DNA of 7,522 nt from Planctomycetota bacterium (GTDB lineage: Bacteria > Planctomycetota > Phycisphaerae > Phycisphaerales > SM1A02): NCBI GenBank assembly GCA_003671065.1, contig QWPU01000151.1, positions 1-7,522 on the forward strand, given 5' to 3'. Position 1 is the stretch's first letter, and each line of letters starts with the position of its first letter. The notes beneath the pieces were generated by a model. It saw only the letters and a list, made by a program, of their open reading frames with translations. It was not told the DNA's origin and made no database searches. Below are positions 1 to 6,799 of the stretch, piece after piece. A program made the position numbers and the translations under genes.

Positions 1-24
1 TCTTCGCAGTTTTCTTCGCAGTCT
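1..24. repeat. Two-copy 12-base tandem repeat
   Basis: Positions 1-12 and 13-24 are the same 12-mer with one substitution (T at 11 against C at 23). The length is a multiple of three and it encodes the repeated KTAK unit on the minus strand. It may continue beyond the window edge. Confidence 0.6.
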
Positions 25-28
25 TCAT
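1..28 (-). CDS. N-terminal fragment of a Lys/Thr/Ala-repeat protein (partial)
   Basis: Reading leftwards from an ATG at 28-26 gives MKTAKKTAK before the window ends. The nine codons already contain a KTAK repeat, encoded by a 12-base tandem repeat. An AGGA lies 8 bases upstream of the ATG, a good ribosome-binding spacing, and the start is 29 bases beyond the stop of the TPR gene on the same strand, so the two may be co-transcribed. Lys/Ala/Thr-repeat N-termini occur in small basic DNA-binding proteins (histone H1-like or HU-like proteins with tails) and in some ribosomal proteins, but nine residues cannot decide between them. The existence of the gene rests on the start context and the in-phase repeat only. 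Confidence 0.45.
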
Positions 29-57
29 AGTGACGATCCTAATAAGTAGTGTTCGTG

Positions 58-381
58 TCATTCGCAATCATCGAGGTACGATTCGATTTCATTCGCGGCC
101 TTGTTGTCCTTGAGTGCTCTCGCCCGCGCGAGGCCTGCGCGCAATACCGCAGCAACCTCCGCTTTGCGGCCGCACGATTCAAGCGACTTTGCTTTGTGAA
201 AGTACGCGTAGCACGATGCAGGATCCGCTGCAATCGTGCGGTCATACCAGTCAACTGCTTCTTCGAAACGCCCTAGTTTTTGGCACTCTTGGGCCAGGGC
301 ATAGAGCACGAAGCCGTCGAGCGGCTCAGCAGCATGCAGTTGTAGGAGTTTCGCGAGGCGGTCGGATTCGAGTTTGGTCAT
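58..381 (-). CDS. Small tetratricopeptide-repeat (TPR) protein
   Basis: A soluble all-helical protein of about 107 residues, with no signal peptide or membrane segment. Two TPR units are visible: residues ~21-54 (pattern ALAQECQKLGRFEEAVDWY, then the D-P turn) and ~55-88 (AYFHKAKSLESCGRKAEVA). A final amphipathic helix ends in an acidic tail (YLDDCE). TPRs are protein-protein interaction scaffolds, so no catalytic role is expected; the partner is unknown. Two adjacent ATGs (384 and 381) could start it. I chose 381 because a GGAG at 392-389 sits 7 bases away, against 4 for the first. It is transcribed divergently from the lipoprotein gene and probably with the Lys-rich gene downstream. It resembles short stand-alone TPR proteins common in Planctomycetota, but that comparison is from memory. 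Confidence 0.8.
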   Translation of the reverse strand: MTKLESDRLAKLLQLHAAEPLDGFVLYALAQECQKLGRFEEAVDWYDRTIAADPASCYAYFHKAKSLESCGRKAEVAAVLRAGLARARALKDNKAANEIESYLDDCE

Positions 382-388
382 CATGGGG

Positions 389-392
389 CTCC
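389..392 (-). promoter_or_regulatory. Ribosome binding site of the TPR gene
   Basis: GGAG on the minus strand, 7 bases from the ATG at 381 and 4 from the ATG at 384. The spacing favours the second Met codon. Confidence 0.5.
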
Positions 393-427
393 ATCTGAGC
401 GCGGAGCGGTCGGTACTCTACTACATC

Positions 428-2164
428 ATGCTGCGCCTTTGCTTGCACTTTGCCATTGTTCGATTTGTCGCGTCCAGCGTCCTTTTGATCGCGAGCACCG
501 CGGTTGTCCAAGGCTGTTCAACCGAGCGACCTGGCACCCCGATCGTTGATAAAGAAGAAGCGTTGCTGCCACCCGTGCCACGCGAGATGCGCGTCGTCAG
601 CAGCTTCGGCGGCGTGCATCGAAAGATCGAGATCGTGGGCGGCGTGTGGTTTCAATCGTTTGCGAACCGATTGCTCGCGCTTGATGCGCCCAGCGGCACG
701 GTGCTCGTTGATCTTGAACTTGCGCCTCTCGGCACGACTGGTCCGCTCTGCGACTTCGTAATCCTCAATAACCACATCTACGCGGTGTTGGAAGATGACG
801 AAGTCGTTGAGATTGATATGAGCGTGGTGCGAACTCCCGTTGTGATCAATCGTTGGAAGACGGCGCAACTTGGCATCAAGCCGCGCACGGTGTCACTAGT
901 CAATGGTGAAGTGATTATCTCGGGCGACGGCGGTGTTGTGAGGCTTGCCGAAGCGCCGCTTGATGTGCACGCGGTCGATGAGAAGGGCGAGCCGATTCCG
1001 TTGGTGATGCCTGAAATCCAACTCGCGGGGCGTGTAGTTGGTTGCGTGCTCGCGAATGATGATGGAGCGATCGCATGTGTTGGTCGCCGCATCGTGCGCG
1101 TGAAAGACGGCTCGTATCTTGGTGCCGCAAGCAAACTCATCGCGGTGGATGCCGAGCATGGCGGCGGCTATGCGTTTCTCTTGCAAGCTGGTGAAATCGC
1201 TGAAGTTGGGCTGATGGGAAGCGATTTTCGCGAACGCTCAAGCAGCGCGCTGCATGGACAAGTGCATTCGATTCGCATCATTGATGATCGCTTTCTTGCG
1301 GTGAATGACTTCGAAGTTGCTACTTGGAAACTCGAGCGCACAGCAGGCGCGGACACCACCGTTGCAACAACGCCAGAGGAATCTGCGAAGGCCACGGCCA
1401 ATGCAATCGCAAGTTCGAACGCCGTTGCAGCACCACTCGACTTCGTGCTCGGTGCGTTGATCTCTGTTCCTGTGAAAGGTGCGCGTGATGTGGGTCGTGT
1501 GCAGCGCAATCGATTTGCCGTCAGCGGTTCCTTTGGTCGCGCGCTGTATCGCTACTTGCCTGAAGGCGATAAACCAGGTGACGAGTTCTACTGGTCCGAG
1601 CGCCTCCCAGGACGATTGGATGTGAGTGTGACGGATCGTCGCCGCATTCAAGCTGCAGGCATTGAAGGCTCGTGGATGTATCTCATCGGTGAACGCGCCG
1701 AACTCACGGATCGACCGATCGCATCGCCTGATCGTTCGGCCTACGCCGTCGAACTTGCGTGGGGAAGCGCTAAGACCGATGAAATTCGCGAGGAAGTGAC
1801 CTTCGCCATCGATGATCGCTCGCAGACCTATCGACCGTCGCGTGGTGGAAAGATTTCGACGATGGTGGTCGCAGATGGAAGAGTGTGGATCGGTCACGAT
1901 CACGGCGTTGATGTGTTGAGCTTTAATCGTCTGAGCGGATTGATGGTGACGGATTCCGAGATTCGACTTGGCGGTCCGATGATCGCGCTGTATCCCAATC
2001 GTGTCGGTGGCGGCATCGCGTATGTCGCGGCGTACTCGGGCTTCGGTGTCATTCGCCCAATCAAGGAAACTGAGCCGCCCACGGTGACGCCGGGATGTGT
2101 TACGGGCGAACCGCCGAAGCCAATTGAATTGCCTAAAGCGAAAGCAGGAGCGAAGCATGAGTGA
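428..2164 (+). CDS. Putative secreted beta-propeller-like lipoprotein, function unknown
   Basis: A protein of about 578 residues. From the ATG at 428 the N-terminus is a lipoprotein-type signal: basic start (MLR), hydrophobic stretch to residue ~27, then V-Q-G-C with the candidate lipidated Cys at residue 30. The rest is rich in short beta strands ending in turns, such as RLLALDAPSG, VVEIDMS and GGVVRLAEA. These recur at intervals and recall LVIVD/WD-type propeller blades, but no clear consensus repeat or catalytic motif is visible. A Thr/Ala-rich, probably flexible segment lies near residues 305-335. The reading frame stays open upstream to a TTG at 374 and an ATG at 383, but these would overlap the divergent TPR start and give an overlong signal; no start has a good Shine-Dalgarno. 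The 3' end overlaps the response regulator by 8 bases, so the two are co-translated. It could be a periplasmic sensing or scaffold partner for that regulator's pathway (inference). Confidence 0.75.
   Translation: MLRLCLHFAIVRFVASSVLLIASTAVVQGCSTERPGTPIVDKEEALLPPVPREMRVVSSFGGVHRKIEIVGGVWFQSFANRLLALDAPSGTVLVDLELAPLGTTGPLCDFVILNNHIYAVLEDDEVVEIDMSVVRTPVVINRWKTAQLGIKPRTVSLVNGEVIISGDGGVVRLAEAPLDVHAVDEKGEPIPLVMPEIQLAGRVVGCVLANDDGAIACVGRRIVRVKDGSYLGAASKLIAVDAEHGGGYAFLLQAGEIAEVGLMGSDFRERSSSALHGQVHSIRIIDDRFLAVNDFEVATWKLERTAGADTTVATTPEESAKATANAIASSNAVAAPLDFVLGALISVPVKGARDVGRVQRNRFAVSGSFGRALYRYLPEGDKPGDEFYWSERLPGRLDVSVTDRRRIQAAGIEGSWMYLIGERAELTDRPIASPDRSAYAVELAWGSAKTDEIREEVTFAIDDRSQTYRPSRGGKISTMVVADGRVWIGHDHGVDVLSFNRLSGLMVTDSEIRLGGPMIALYPNRVGGGIAYVAAYSGFGVIRPIKETEPPTVTPGCVTGEPPKPIELPKAKAGAKHE
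2146..2150 (+). promoter_or_regulatory. Ribosome binding site fixing the regulator start
   Basis: AGGAG lies 6 bases before the ATG at 2157, inside the end of the lipoprotein gene. It supports ATG 2157 over in-frame upstream codons, and the receiver domain's first strand begins immediately after that Met. Confidence 0.8.
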
Positions 2165-3536
2165 GCCGCACATTCGCGCGCAAGTACTCGTCGTTGATGA
2201 CGAACGCGATCACGCGCAGGCGATGGCTGATGCGTTGCGCAAGCCAGGTCATGTGTGCACCATCGTGCATTCACTTGCTGCTGCGCGTGATGAACTCCTG
2301 CATGGGCATTTCGATGTGATCATCACAGATCTCGTGATGGAGTCCGAGGTCGCGGGTCTTGAAGTGCTTGCGCTCGCGCGCGCGGAGCAACCGCACGCGG
2401 AGACAATCATGGTCACTGCGCACGGTGATATTCCCACTGCGAAGAAGGCGTTGCAGGGCGGCGCGTACGACTTCATTGAGAAGCCCGTTGATCTCGTGGT
2501 GCTGCGCAATCTCGTGCATCGCGCCGCTGAGACGGTGATGCTGCGCGGTCAGAACGAAGCGCTCAAGGGCGTTGCTGAGAGCGCGTTTGGTTTCGAAGGG
2601 ATCATCGGTGAAAGCCCTGCAATGCGGCAAGTGATCACCATGATCCGTCAACTTGCACCGAGCACGCTGCCTGTGTTGGTGACTGGTGAATCGGGCACGG
2701 GCAAAGAACTTGTCGCAAGCGCGATTCATAAGTTGTCTAAGCGTGCGTCACGGCGATTCGTGACTTTCAACGCAGCGGGGCAAGCCGAGAGTTTGCTTGA
2801 AGATCAACTCTTTGGCCACGTGCGCGGCGCGTTCACTGGAGCCGACAAAGATCGTGAAGGTGTGTTTGAGTATGCCGATCGCGGCACGGTCTTCCTTGAT
2901 GAAATCGGCGACATGCCGCTGGCGATGCAGCCGAAGTTGTTGCGCGTATTGGAGACGGGCGACATCGTGCGTCTTGGCGCGAATGAAACCAAGCGCGTCG
3001 ATGTGCGGCTGGTGAGCGCGACGAATCGCGATCTCAAGAAACTCGCGTCGGAAGGCGCGTTTCGTGAGGATTTGTACTTTCGTCTCAAAGGCGCCGAGAT
3101 TCACATTCCTCCGTTGCGCGATCGACGCGAAGATGTTCCGTTGCTCGTGCAACACGCCATCGGCAAGTATGCGGCTGACCTCGGTCGCACGCGTCCGTCG
3201 ATCACTCAACCTGCGCTCATGCGTCTTGTCGCCTACGACTGGCCAGGGAATGTGCGTGAAGTCTTTCAACTCATGCATCGCATGACGGTGATGGTGCAAG
3301 GCGACACGATTGATGTGCGCGACATTCCTGACGAGATTCGCGCGGGTGACGACACGGGCGAAACGCATACGCAAACGCGCGCGGGGCTTGCTGGTGTTGG
3401 TCTTGACAAGCTTGAAAAAGAAGCGATTCGCCAGACTCTTGCGATGACTGCGGGAAACCGCGAACTCACTGCGAACATGCTCGGCATCGGCGAACGAACG
3501 CTGTCCCGCAAGGTGAAAGAGTATGGGTTGCGTTGA
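2157..3536 (+). CDS. NtrC-family sigma-54-dependent response regulator
   Basis: A 459-residue transcription activator of the bacterial enhancer-binding protein class. It would be phosphorylated by a sensor kinase and use ATP hydrolysis to open sigma-54 RNA polymerase promoters. Receiver domain, residues ~9-125: acidic pair D14/D15, phospho-acceptor D58, T87 and K109. AAA+ domain, ~148-395: Walker A GESGTGKE at 177-184, sigma-54 contact loop GAFTGA at 224-229, Walker B TVFLDE at 244-249, sensor I ATN at 288-290, sensor II WPGNVRE at 362-368. Fis-type helix-turn-helix at ~417-459, ending TLSRKVKEYGLR. Length and domain order are typical, and all key residues are present, so it should be active. 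One deviation: the usual N-C-A-A-L segment after Walker A reads NAAGQAE (205-211). It overlaps the lipoprotein gene by 8 bases. No kinase gene is in view, so signal and target genes are unknown. It resembles NtrC/AtoC/PilR-type regulators; I do not assign one symbol. Confidence 0.95.
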   Translation: MSEPHIRAQVLVVDDERDHAQAMADALRKPGHVCTIVHSLAAARDELLHGHFDVIITDLVMESEVAGLEVLALARAEQPHAETIMVTAHGDIPTAKKALQGGAYDFIEKPVDLVVLRNLVHRAAETVMLRGQNEALKGVAESAFGFEGIIGESPAMRQVITMIRQLAPSTLPVLVTGESGTGKELVASAIHKLSKRASRRFVTFNAAGQAESLLEDQLFGHVRGAFTGADKDREGVFEYADRGTVFLDEIGDMPLAMQPKLLRVLETGDIVRLGANETKRVDVRLVSATNRDLKKLASEGAFREDLYFRLKGAEIHIPPLRDRREDVPLLVQHAIGKYAADLGRTRPSITQPALMRLVAYDWPGNVREVFQLMHRMTVMVQGDTIDVRDIPDEIRAGDDTGETHTQTRAGLAGVGLDKLEKEAIRQTLAMTAGNRELTANMLGIGERTLSRKVKEYGLR

Positions 3537-3540
3537 ACGC

Positions 3541-3553
3541 GCCGCTGTGCGGC
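3541..3553. terminator. Small hairpin between convergent genes, possible bidirectional terminator
   Basis: GCCGC, loop TGT, GCGGC: a 5-bp perfect GC stem in the 19-base gap between the response-regulator stop (3536) and the pseudopilin-operon stop (3556). Position suits a shared terminator, but no T-tract follows on either strand, so intrinsic termination would be weak. Confidence 0.35.
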
Positions 3554-3555
3554 AA

Positions 3556-4056
3556 TTACTCGCGGTGAAGTCGAGTGCGACCTGCGGCGAGTGACCATGC
3601 GCCTACTTGTGAGCCTTCGGCGTTGTGCAGCACGAATTCAAGGGCGTTGTCATCACGACTGCCGAGCGCATCGAAGCGCGCGACGACGCGTGCGTCTTTA
3701 TTGTCAACACGGATCGACGAGCCATCACCTGTCGTGATGTGCAGTGTGGCGCGAGCTGCAGTGTTCAGAGTGCCGCGACCAAACTCGCGCAGTGTTCCGT
3801 CAAACGGAACATCAGGCGATGCGTTGTCAGCGATCCACCACGCAGAACCATCACTTGCGCACACGAACACAACAGCGCGCGCGCGTGCAATCGCTTCGGT
3901 GCGTGCAAGTCGAAGATCCGCGTCGAGCGCGCCTTCGACAAGCGGGGCACTTGAGAACTGGGCACTACTCATGCCAGGAATGACGACTGAGGCGAAGAGA
4001 CCAAGTAGCCCGATCACGAGCAGCATCTCCAACATGGTGAAGGCGCGGCGTAACAT
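3556..4056 (-). CDS. GspH/FimT-like minor pseudopilin
   Basis: A 166-residue type II secretion/type IV pilus minor pseudopilin, made with a class III leader that prepilin peptidase would cut and methylate. The leader is only MLRRA; cleavage is predicted between A5 and F6, followed by FTMLE and a hydrophobic helix to about residue 27. The Glu needed for pilus packing (E10, mature position 5) is present. Downstream, the helix LRLARTEAIARARAVVFVC followed by beta strands (SDGSAWWIADN) is the usual GspH/FimT layout. Ala rather than Gly at position -1 is unusual but known to be tolerated by prepilin peptidases. The start is ATG 4056, which overlaps the upstream stop by one base (TGATG); a TTG at 4059 is a possible but weaker start. 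It is the last gene of the operon, in which GspH caps the pilus base-side of the I-J-K tip complex. The family call is firm; GspH versus FimT/FimU naming is open. Confidence 0.9.
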   Translation of the reverse strand: MLRRAFTMLEMLLVIGLLGLFASVVIPGMSSAQFSSAPLVEGALDADLRLARTEAIARARAVVFVCASDGSAWWIADNASPDVPFDGTLREFGRGTLNTAARATLHITTGDGSSIRVDNKDARVVARFDALGSRDDNALEFVLHNAEGSQVGAWSLAAGRTRLHRE

Positions 4057-5690
4057 CAATCGTCACCTTCCTTCTCATTGCGCTCGAAGCCGAGTGAGTA
4101 GAACTGTCGCAGCGCAGGTGCTTCGAGACGCGGGGATGCATGCGCTTTGGCGCGGCGGGATCCGCGCGCAAGATCAACTTGAGCGCGCACGCGTGCCTCG
4201 CGTTTCTTTGCATCGTTGTCGCCTGCAACTGCGATCGACACGCGAATCTCAGGCACAATGTTGGTGCGCGCAGCAAATTCACCGAGCATTTCAGCACAAA
4301 GCGTTGTGACTTCCTTCACCGCTGGTTGCACTGTCGCGCCGTTACTCCAGATTCCCGACATTCGATTCGACCAACCGCGTTGCGTATCAAGCGCGGGATC
4401 GTAGAAGAGCGCGGTGCCGCTCTTGATTCGCACTTCCTTCGCAAGCGCGCGGCCATAGATCGCGCTGCGCGTTTCAAGGCTCACGCGACCGAGCGGCGCG
4501 TAGATCTCACCCTTGAGCACGCTGCCGCCAAGGAGCGCGACGCGCGTGTCATTGGCAACATAGATCGTCACCGCCGCGGCTCCGCCGTCGTAGTTCGCGT
4601 CGCCAGATGCATCGCGGCCTTCGAGTGGATTACTGCGCTCGCCGCCCAAATACGACGCGTCCATCGAGAGATCGCCGAGTGCGATGATGGTGAGTTGTGC
4701 GTTGGGCGCGATTTCAATCGCAGCACTTTCAATGACGGTGTTGCCACGCACGATGATCGTGGTGATGCCTTCGACGCGCACTTGTGAGCCGCGTTCGATG
4801 CGAAGCGTTCCGCCGATATCGAGTTGCGACACACCACGCAGCGTGACCGCGCTGCGAGCAGGGACTCGAACATCATCAATCGTCGAGGCGTTGTGAGTCA
4901 TGAGTCCGTCGAGCACAAGCGTTGGGAGCATTGCGCCCGTTACTGCGGGCGGAGTTGGCGCGAGCGGCACATGAATCTCCGCTGGAATACGCAGCACTTT
5001 GTCAACGAGGTTTGCGTCTGCGTCGTCGAGGTCTTCGGCGAATGAACCAAGTTGCACGCGCACGCAGCCGTGGATCGAGGCGCTGGAATTCACAGTGAGG
5101 CCGCTGCTGTTTCCACTCGACAATCCAAAGACCACTGGTTCACGCAGCGCTGCGAGTGGTGCGCGTGACCACACGCTCACGAGCGCATCGGATTCAAGGG
5201 CGAGTACATCAGTCGCAAGCAACGCGAACTCTGAGCAGTCGAGATCAGCTTCATTCGCGATCGTGGGCGACGGCATGCGTCCGACCGCGTGAGTCGTTTG
5301 AGTTACGCCAGACAATGTTGCAACGACAGTGATTTCAACTGCTTTCGCCGACTCATCGGGCGGTCGACCAGTTGCAAGATCGATAATGCTCGCGCGCACT
5401 GTTGCGTCACCGATGGTGAGTGAGTCAATCAGCACGCCGTTGGAAATCGCAGCATTCTCTGGATCATTCAGCAGTTCGACCGCGATTTCCATTGCGCCTG
5501 CAGCAGCGGCGCGCGCAGATGCTGCCTTCGCAAGATTCGCGCTCGCGGAAAGATTCGCATCACGACTGGCTGCGAGTGAGAGTCCAAGCAGCGTGGCGAC
5601 GGCGACGGCAGTGAGCGCGAGCAGCACGACTGATCCACGCCGCGCGCGCAAGTGCGACGAGTTGCGTGTAGTGACAAACGAAGTCTTCAT
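4056..5690 (-). CDS. PilX/GspK-like pseudopilin with a large beta-helix (DUF7305-like) domain
   Basis: A 544-residue protein with a class III prepilin-like N-terminus. A basic leader (LRARRG) gives predicted cleavage G19/S20, then the hydrophobic helix SVVLLALTAVAVATLLGLSLA to about residue 41 and an Ala-rich amphipathic helix (AAAAGAMEIAVELL). Mature position 5 is Leu (L24), not Glu; loss of that Glu is characteristic of GspK, which caps the pseudopilus tip. Residues ~270-430 form repeated short strands typical of a right-handed beta-helix, ending with GEIYAPLG (394-401), AIYGRALAKEVRI and FYDPALD (429-435). From memory these match the DUF7305 signature found in PilX-type proteins. The C-terminus (~455-544) is charged and Arg/Lys-rich. 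Usual GspK is about 300-350 residues with a SAM-like insertion, which I do not see here. It overlaps the GspJ-like gene by 4 bases (ATGA) and the GspH-like gene by one. Probable role: tip or adhesive/substrate-contact subunit (inference). Confidence 0.85.
   Translation of the reverse strand: MKTSFVTTRNSSHLRARRGSVVLLALTAVAVATLLGLSLAASRDANLSASANLAKAASARAAAAGAMEIAVELLNDPENAAISNGVLIDSLTIGDATVRASIIDLATGRPPDESAKAVEITVVATLSGVTQTTHAVGRMPSPTIANEADLDCSEFALLATDVLALESDALVSVWSRAPLAALREPVVFGLSSGNSSGLTVNSSASIHGCVRVQLGSFAEDLDDADANLVDKVLRIPAEIHVPLAPTPPAVTGAMLPTLVLDGLMTHNASTIDDVRVPARSAVTLRGVSQLDIGGTLRIERGSQVRVEGITTIIVRGNTVIESAAIEIAPNAQLTIIALGDLSMDASYLGGERSNPLEGRDASGDANYDGGAAAVTIYVANDTRVALLGGSVLKGEIYAPLGRVSLETRSAIYGRALAKEVRIKSGTALFYDPALDTQRGWSNRMSGIWSNGATVQPAVKEVTTLCAEMLGEFAARTNIVPEIRVSIAVAGDNDAKKREARVRAQVDLARGSRRAKAHASPRLEAPALRQFYSLGFERNEKEGDD
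4063..4072 (-). promoter_or_regulatory. Strong ribosome binding site for the GspH-like gene
   Basis: AGGAAGGTGA on the minus strand ends 6 bases before the ATG at 4056, within the last codons of the PilX/GspK-like gene. It supports ATG 4056 and implies re-initiation after the upstream stop. Confidence 0.7.
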
Positions 5691-6265
5691 CGCAGTGGCT
5701 CCTCTTGTAGCGCAGGACTCAACGCCAGACGAGCGCTGTTCTGTGCGGCCTCAAGTTGAAGTTCAACGCCATTACCCCGACGCAACGCAATGAACGAGCC
5801 GTGATCGAGCCCTTCCGCGAGTACTGATTCTTTGAGAATGCCTGCGCGAAATGCGTCAAGACGCACCGCGAGAAAATCAGCGTCGTGTTCGAATTCACTT
5901 TCGAGCAAACGATCGGCATCGAAGGCCGCGCGATCAACGCGTTCAAGAAGCACTTCGCCGTTCTCAGCATCAAAGCGCATCCATCCCAATTCAGAGAGAT
6001 GCACTGAGCGACTCGGCACTGCATCTGACAGCCACAACGCAGCCATGTCGTCGCGAGAAGCGAGCACGCAACGCAACTGCGGCGCAAGCGCGTGCAATCG
6101 TTCGATCGCGAGCGCGCCTTCGATGGCAGGATCACTCACACGCGTGCGCGCCGTGGCTCCTTGCGCAAACGCGCTGAGAAACGCAACGATCGCAAGACCA
6201 ACAATGCCAAGCAACGCCGCGGCGACAACTACTTCGATGAGCGTGAAACCATTGCGATGCTTCAT
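5687..6265 (-). CDS. gspJ: GspJ-like minor pseudopilin
   Basis: A 192-residue pseudopilin, close to the usual GspJ length of about 200. The leader is short and basic (MKHRNG); prepilin peptidase should cut G6/F7, giving FTLIEVVVAAALLGIVGLAIV as textbook mature N-terminus, shown here in part by FTLIE with E11 as mature Glu5. A helix continues to about residue 45, then a segment of beta strands including LGWMRFDAENGEVLLERVD and a charged region ~120-160. In type II secretion GspJ binds GspI and GspK to form the tip that starts pseudopilus assembly in the inner membrane. The gene overlaps the GspI-like gene upstream and the PilX/GspK-like gene downstream by 4 bases each (ATGA). GGTGGT lies 5 bases before the start. 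The globular domain is divergent, so the J assignment relies on length and on operon position between I and K; a PilW-type name is the alternative. Confidence 0.85.
   Translation of the reverse strand: MKHRNGFTLIEVVVAAALLGIVGLAIVAFLSAFAQGATARTRVSDPAIEGALAIERLHALAPQLRCVLASRDDMAALWLSDAVPSRSVHLSELGWMRFDAENGEVLLERVDRAAFDADRLLESEFEHDADFLAVRLDAFRAGILKESVLAEGLDHGSFIALRRGNGVELQLEAAQNSARLALSPALQEEPLR
5699..5705 (-). promoter_or_regulatory. Ribosome binding site of the PilX/GspK-like gene
   Basis: AGAGGAG on the minus strand, 8 bases before ATG 5690 and inside the end of the GspJ-like gene. With the ATGA stop/start overlap it supports coupled translation. Confidence 0.65.
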
Positions 6266-6744
6266 TGTGCACCACCAGTGTTGGGGAGCGCTGCTGTGCG
6301 TTCAAGCGTCGCGATAGCAACGCCGTCGGGACCAGTGACTTGTGCGATCAATCGAATCATGGGCAGACGAACCGCGTCGCCATCAGCGCGTGTGACGCTG
6401 CAGAGTTCGCGCGTCGCACGCACTTCAACGCTGCACGATGCCAGCGCTTCGCCCGCGCCTTCGCCATCAAGCGTCCAGCGCGTGGCTGCATTACGACCGT
6501 CATGGACCGCGGCTGCAGCAGTGATGAGTGCTCGCTCCGCTTCAATCGACGCAAGCGCGATGCGTCGAGCGGCGAGGCTTGCAGCATCGGTTGCGGCGAG
6601 AAGATCAAGCGCGGCCAGCGCAGCGATCGAAAGAATCACGGCGGCCACAAGCACTTCGATAAGCGTGAGCCCGCGACGAGCGCATCGAGGCAGGCGTCGC
6701 GGCAACTTCATCACGCGAAGATGAGTCCACGAGGTGGTGTTCAT
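6262..6744 (-). CDS. gspI: GspI-like minor pseudopilin
   Basis: A 160-residue pseudopilin. The leader is long for the class (25 residues) and very basic (KLPRRLPRCARRG). Cleavage is predicted G25/L26, followed by LTLIEVLVAAVILSIAALAALDLLA, of which LTLIEVLV is diagnostic, with E30 as mature Glu5. The rest is short: an Ala-rich helix (~55-85) and beta strands with the acid/base pattern CSVEVRATRELC. The paired Cys residues in that stretch might form a disulfide. GspI is the core of the I-J-K tip complex. The start at 6744 is chosen because GGAG lies 4 bases upstream; a later ATG at 6711 (MKLPRRL) would give a more typical 14-residue leader but has no ribosome binding site, and the reading frame is open upstream to 6813. 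It is the first gene of the operon. A PilV-type name is the alternative, since I and V share this leader and helix. Confidence 0.85.
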   Translation of the reverse strand: MNTTSWTHLRVMKLPRRLPRCARRGLTLIEVLVAAVILSIAALAALDLLAATDAASLAARRIALASIEAERALITAAAAVHDGRNAATRWTLDGEGAGEALASCSVEVRATRELCSVTRADGDAVRLPMIRLIAQVTGPDGVAIATLERTAALPNTGGAQ

Positions 6745-6748
6745 CGAT

Positions 6749-6753
6749 CTCCT
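6749..6753 (-). promoter_or_regulatory. Ribosome binding site that sets the GspI-like start
   Basis: AGGAG on the minus strand, 4 bases before ATG 6744. Spacing is a little short but it is the only good site near the 5' end of the operon. Confidence 0.6.
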
Positions 6754-6799
6754 CAGTTTTTCAGCAGGCTTCGTTGTTGATCGGCAACGCACGCGGGGT

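Noticed and set aside
374..427. Upstream start (TTG 374 or ATG 383) for the lipoprotein
   Set aside because: It would overlap the divergent TPR start and place over 40 residues before the lipobox Cys; the ATG at 428 gives a normal 29-residue signal.
531..550. TGGCAC resembling a -24 sigma-54 element
   Set aside because: No TTGC follows at the required distance and it lies inside the lipoprotein coding sequence.
1238..2173. Long minus-strand open frame of 311 codons opposite the lipoprotein gene
   Set aside because: Its translation is rich in His, Arg and Cys with no domain pattern, as expected for the antisense shadow of a GC-rich gene; the plus-strand frame has a lipoprotein signal and beta-strand pattern.
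3575..4309. Plus-strand open frame of 244 codons across the GspH-like gene
   Set aside because: It is a Ser/Arg/Ala-rich shadow with no ribosome binding site, and it spans the junction of two clear pseudopilin genes on the other strand.
6092..6724. Plus-strand open frame of 210 codons opposite the GspI/GspJ-like genes
   Set aside because: Low-complexity Ser/Ala/Arg composition; both minus-strand genes have unmistakable prepilin N-termini.
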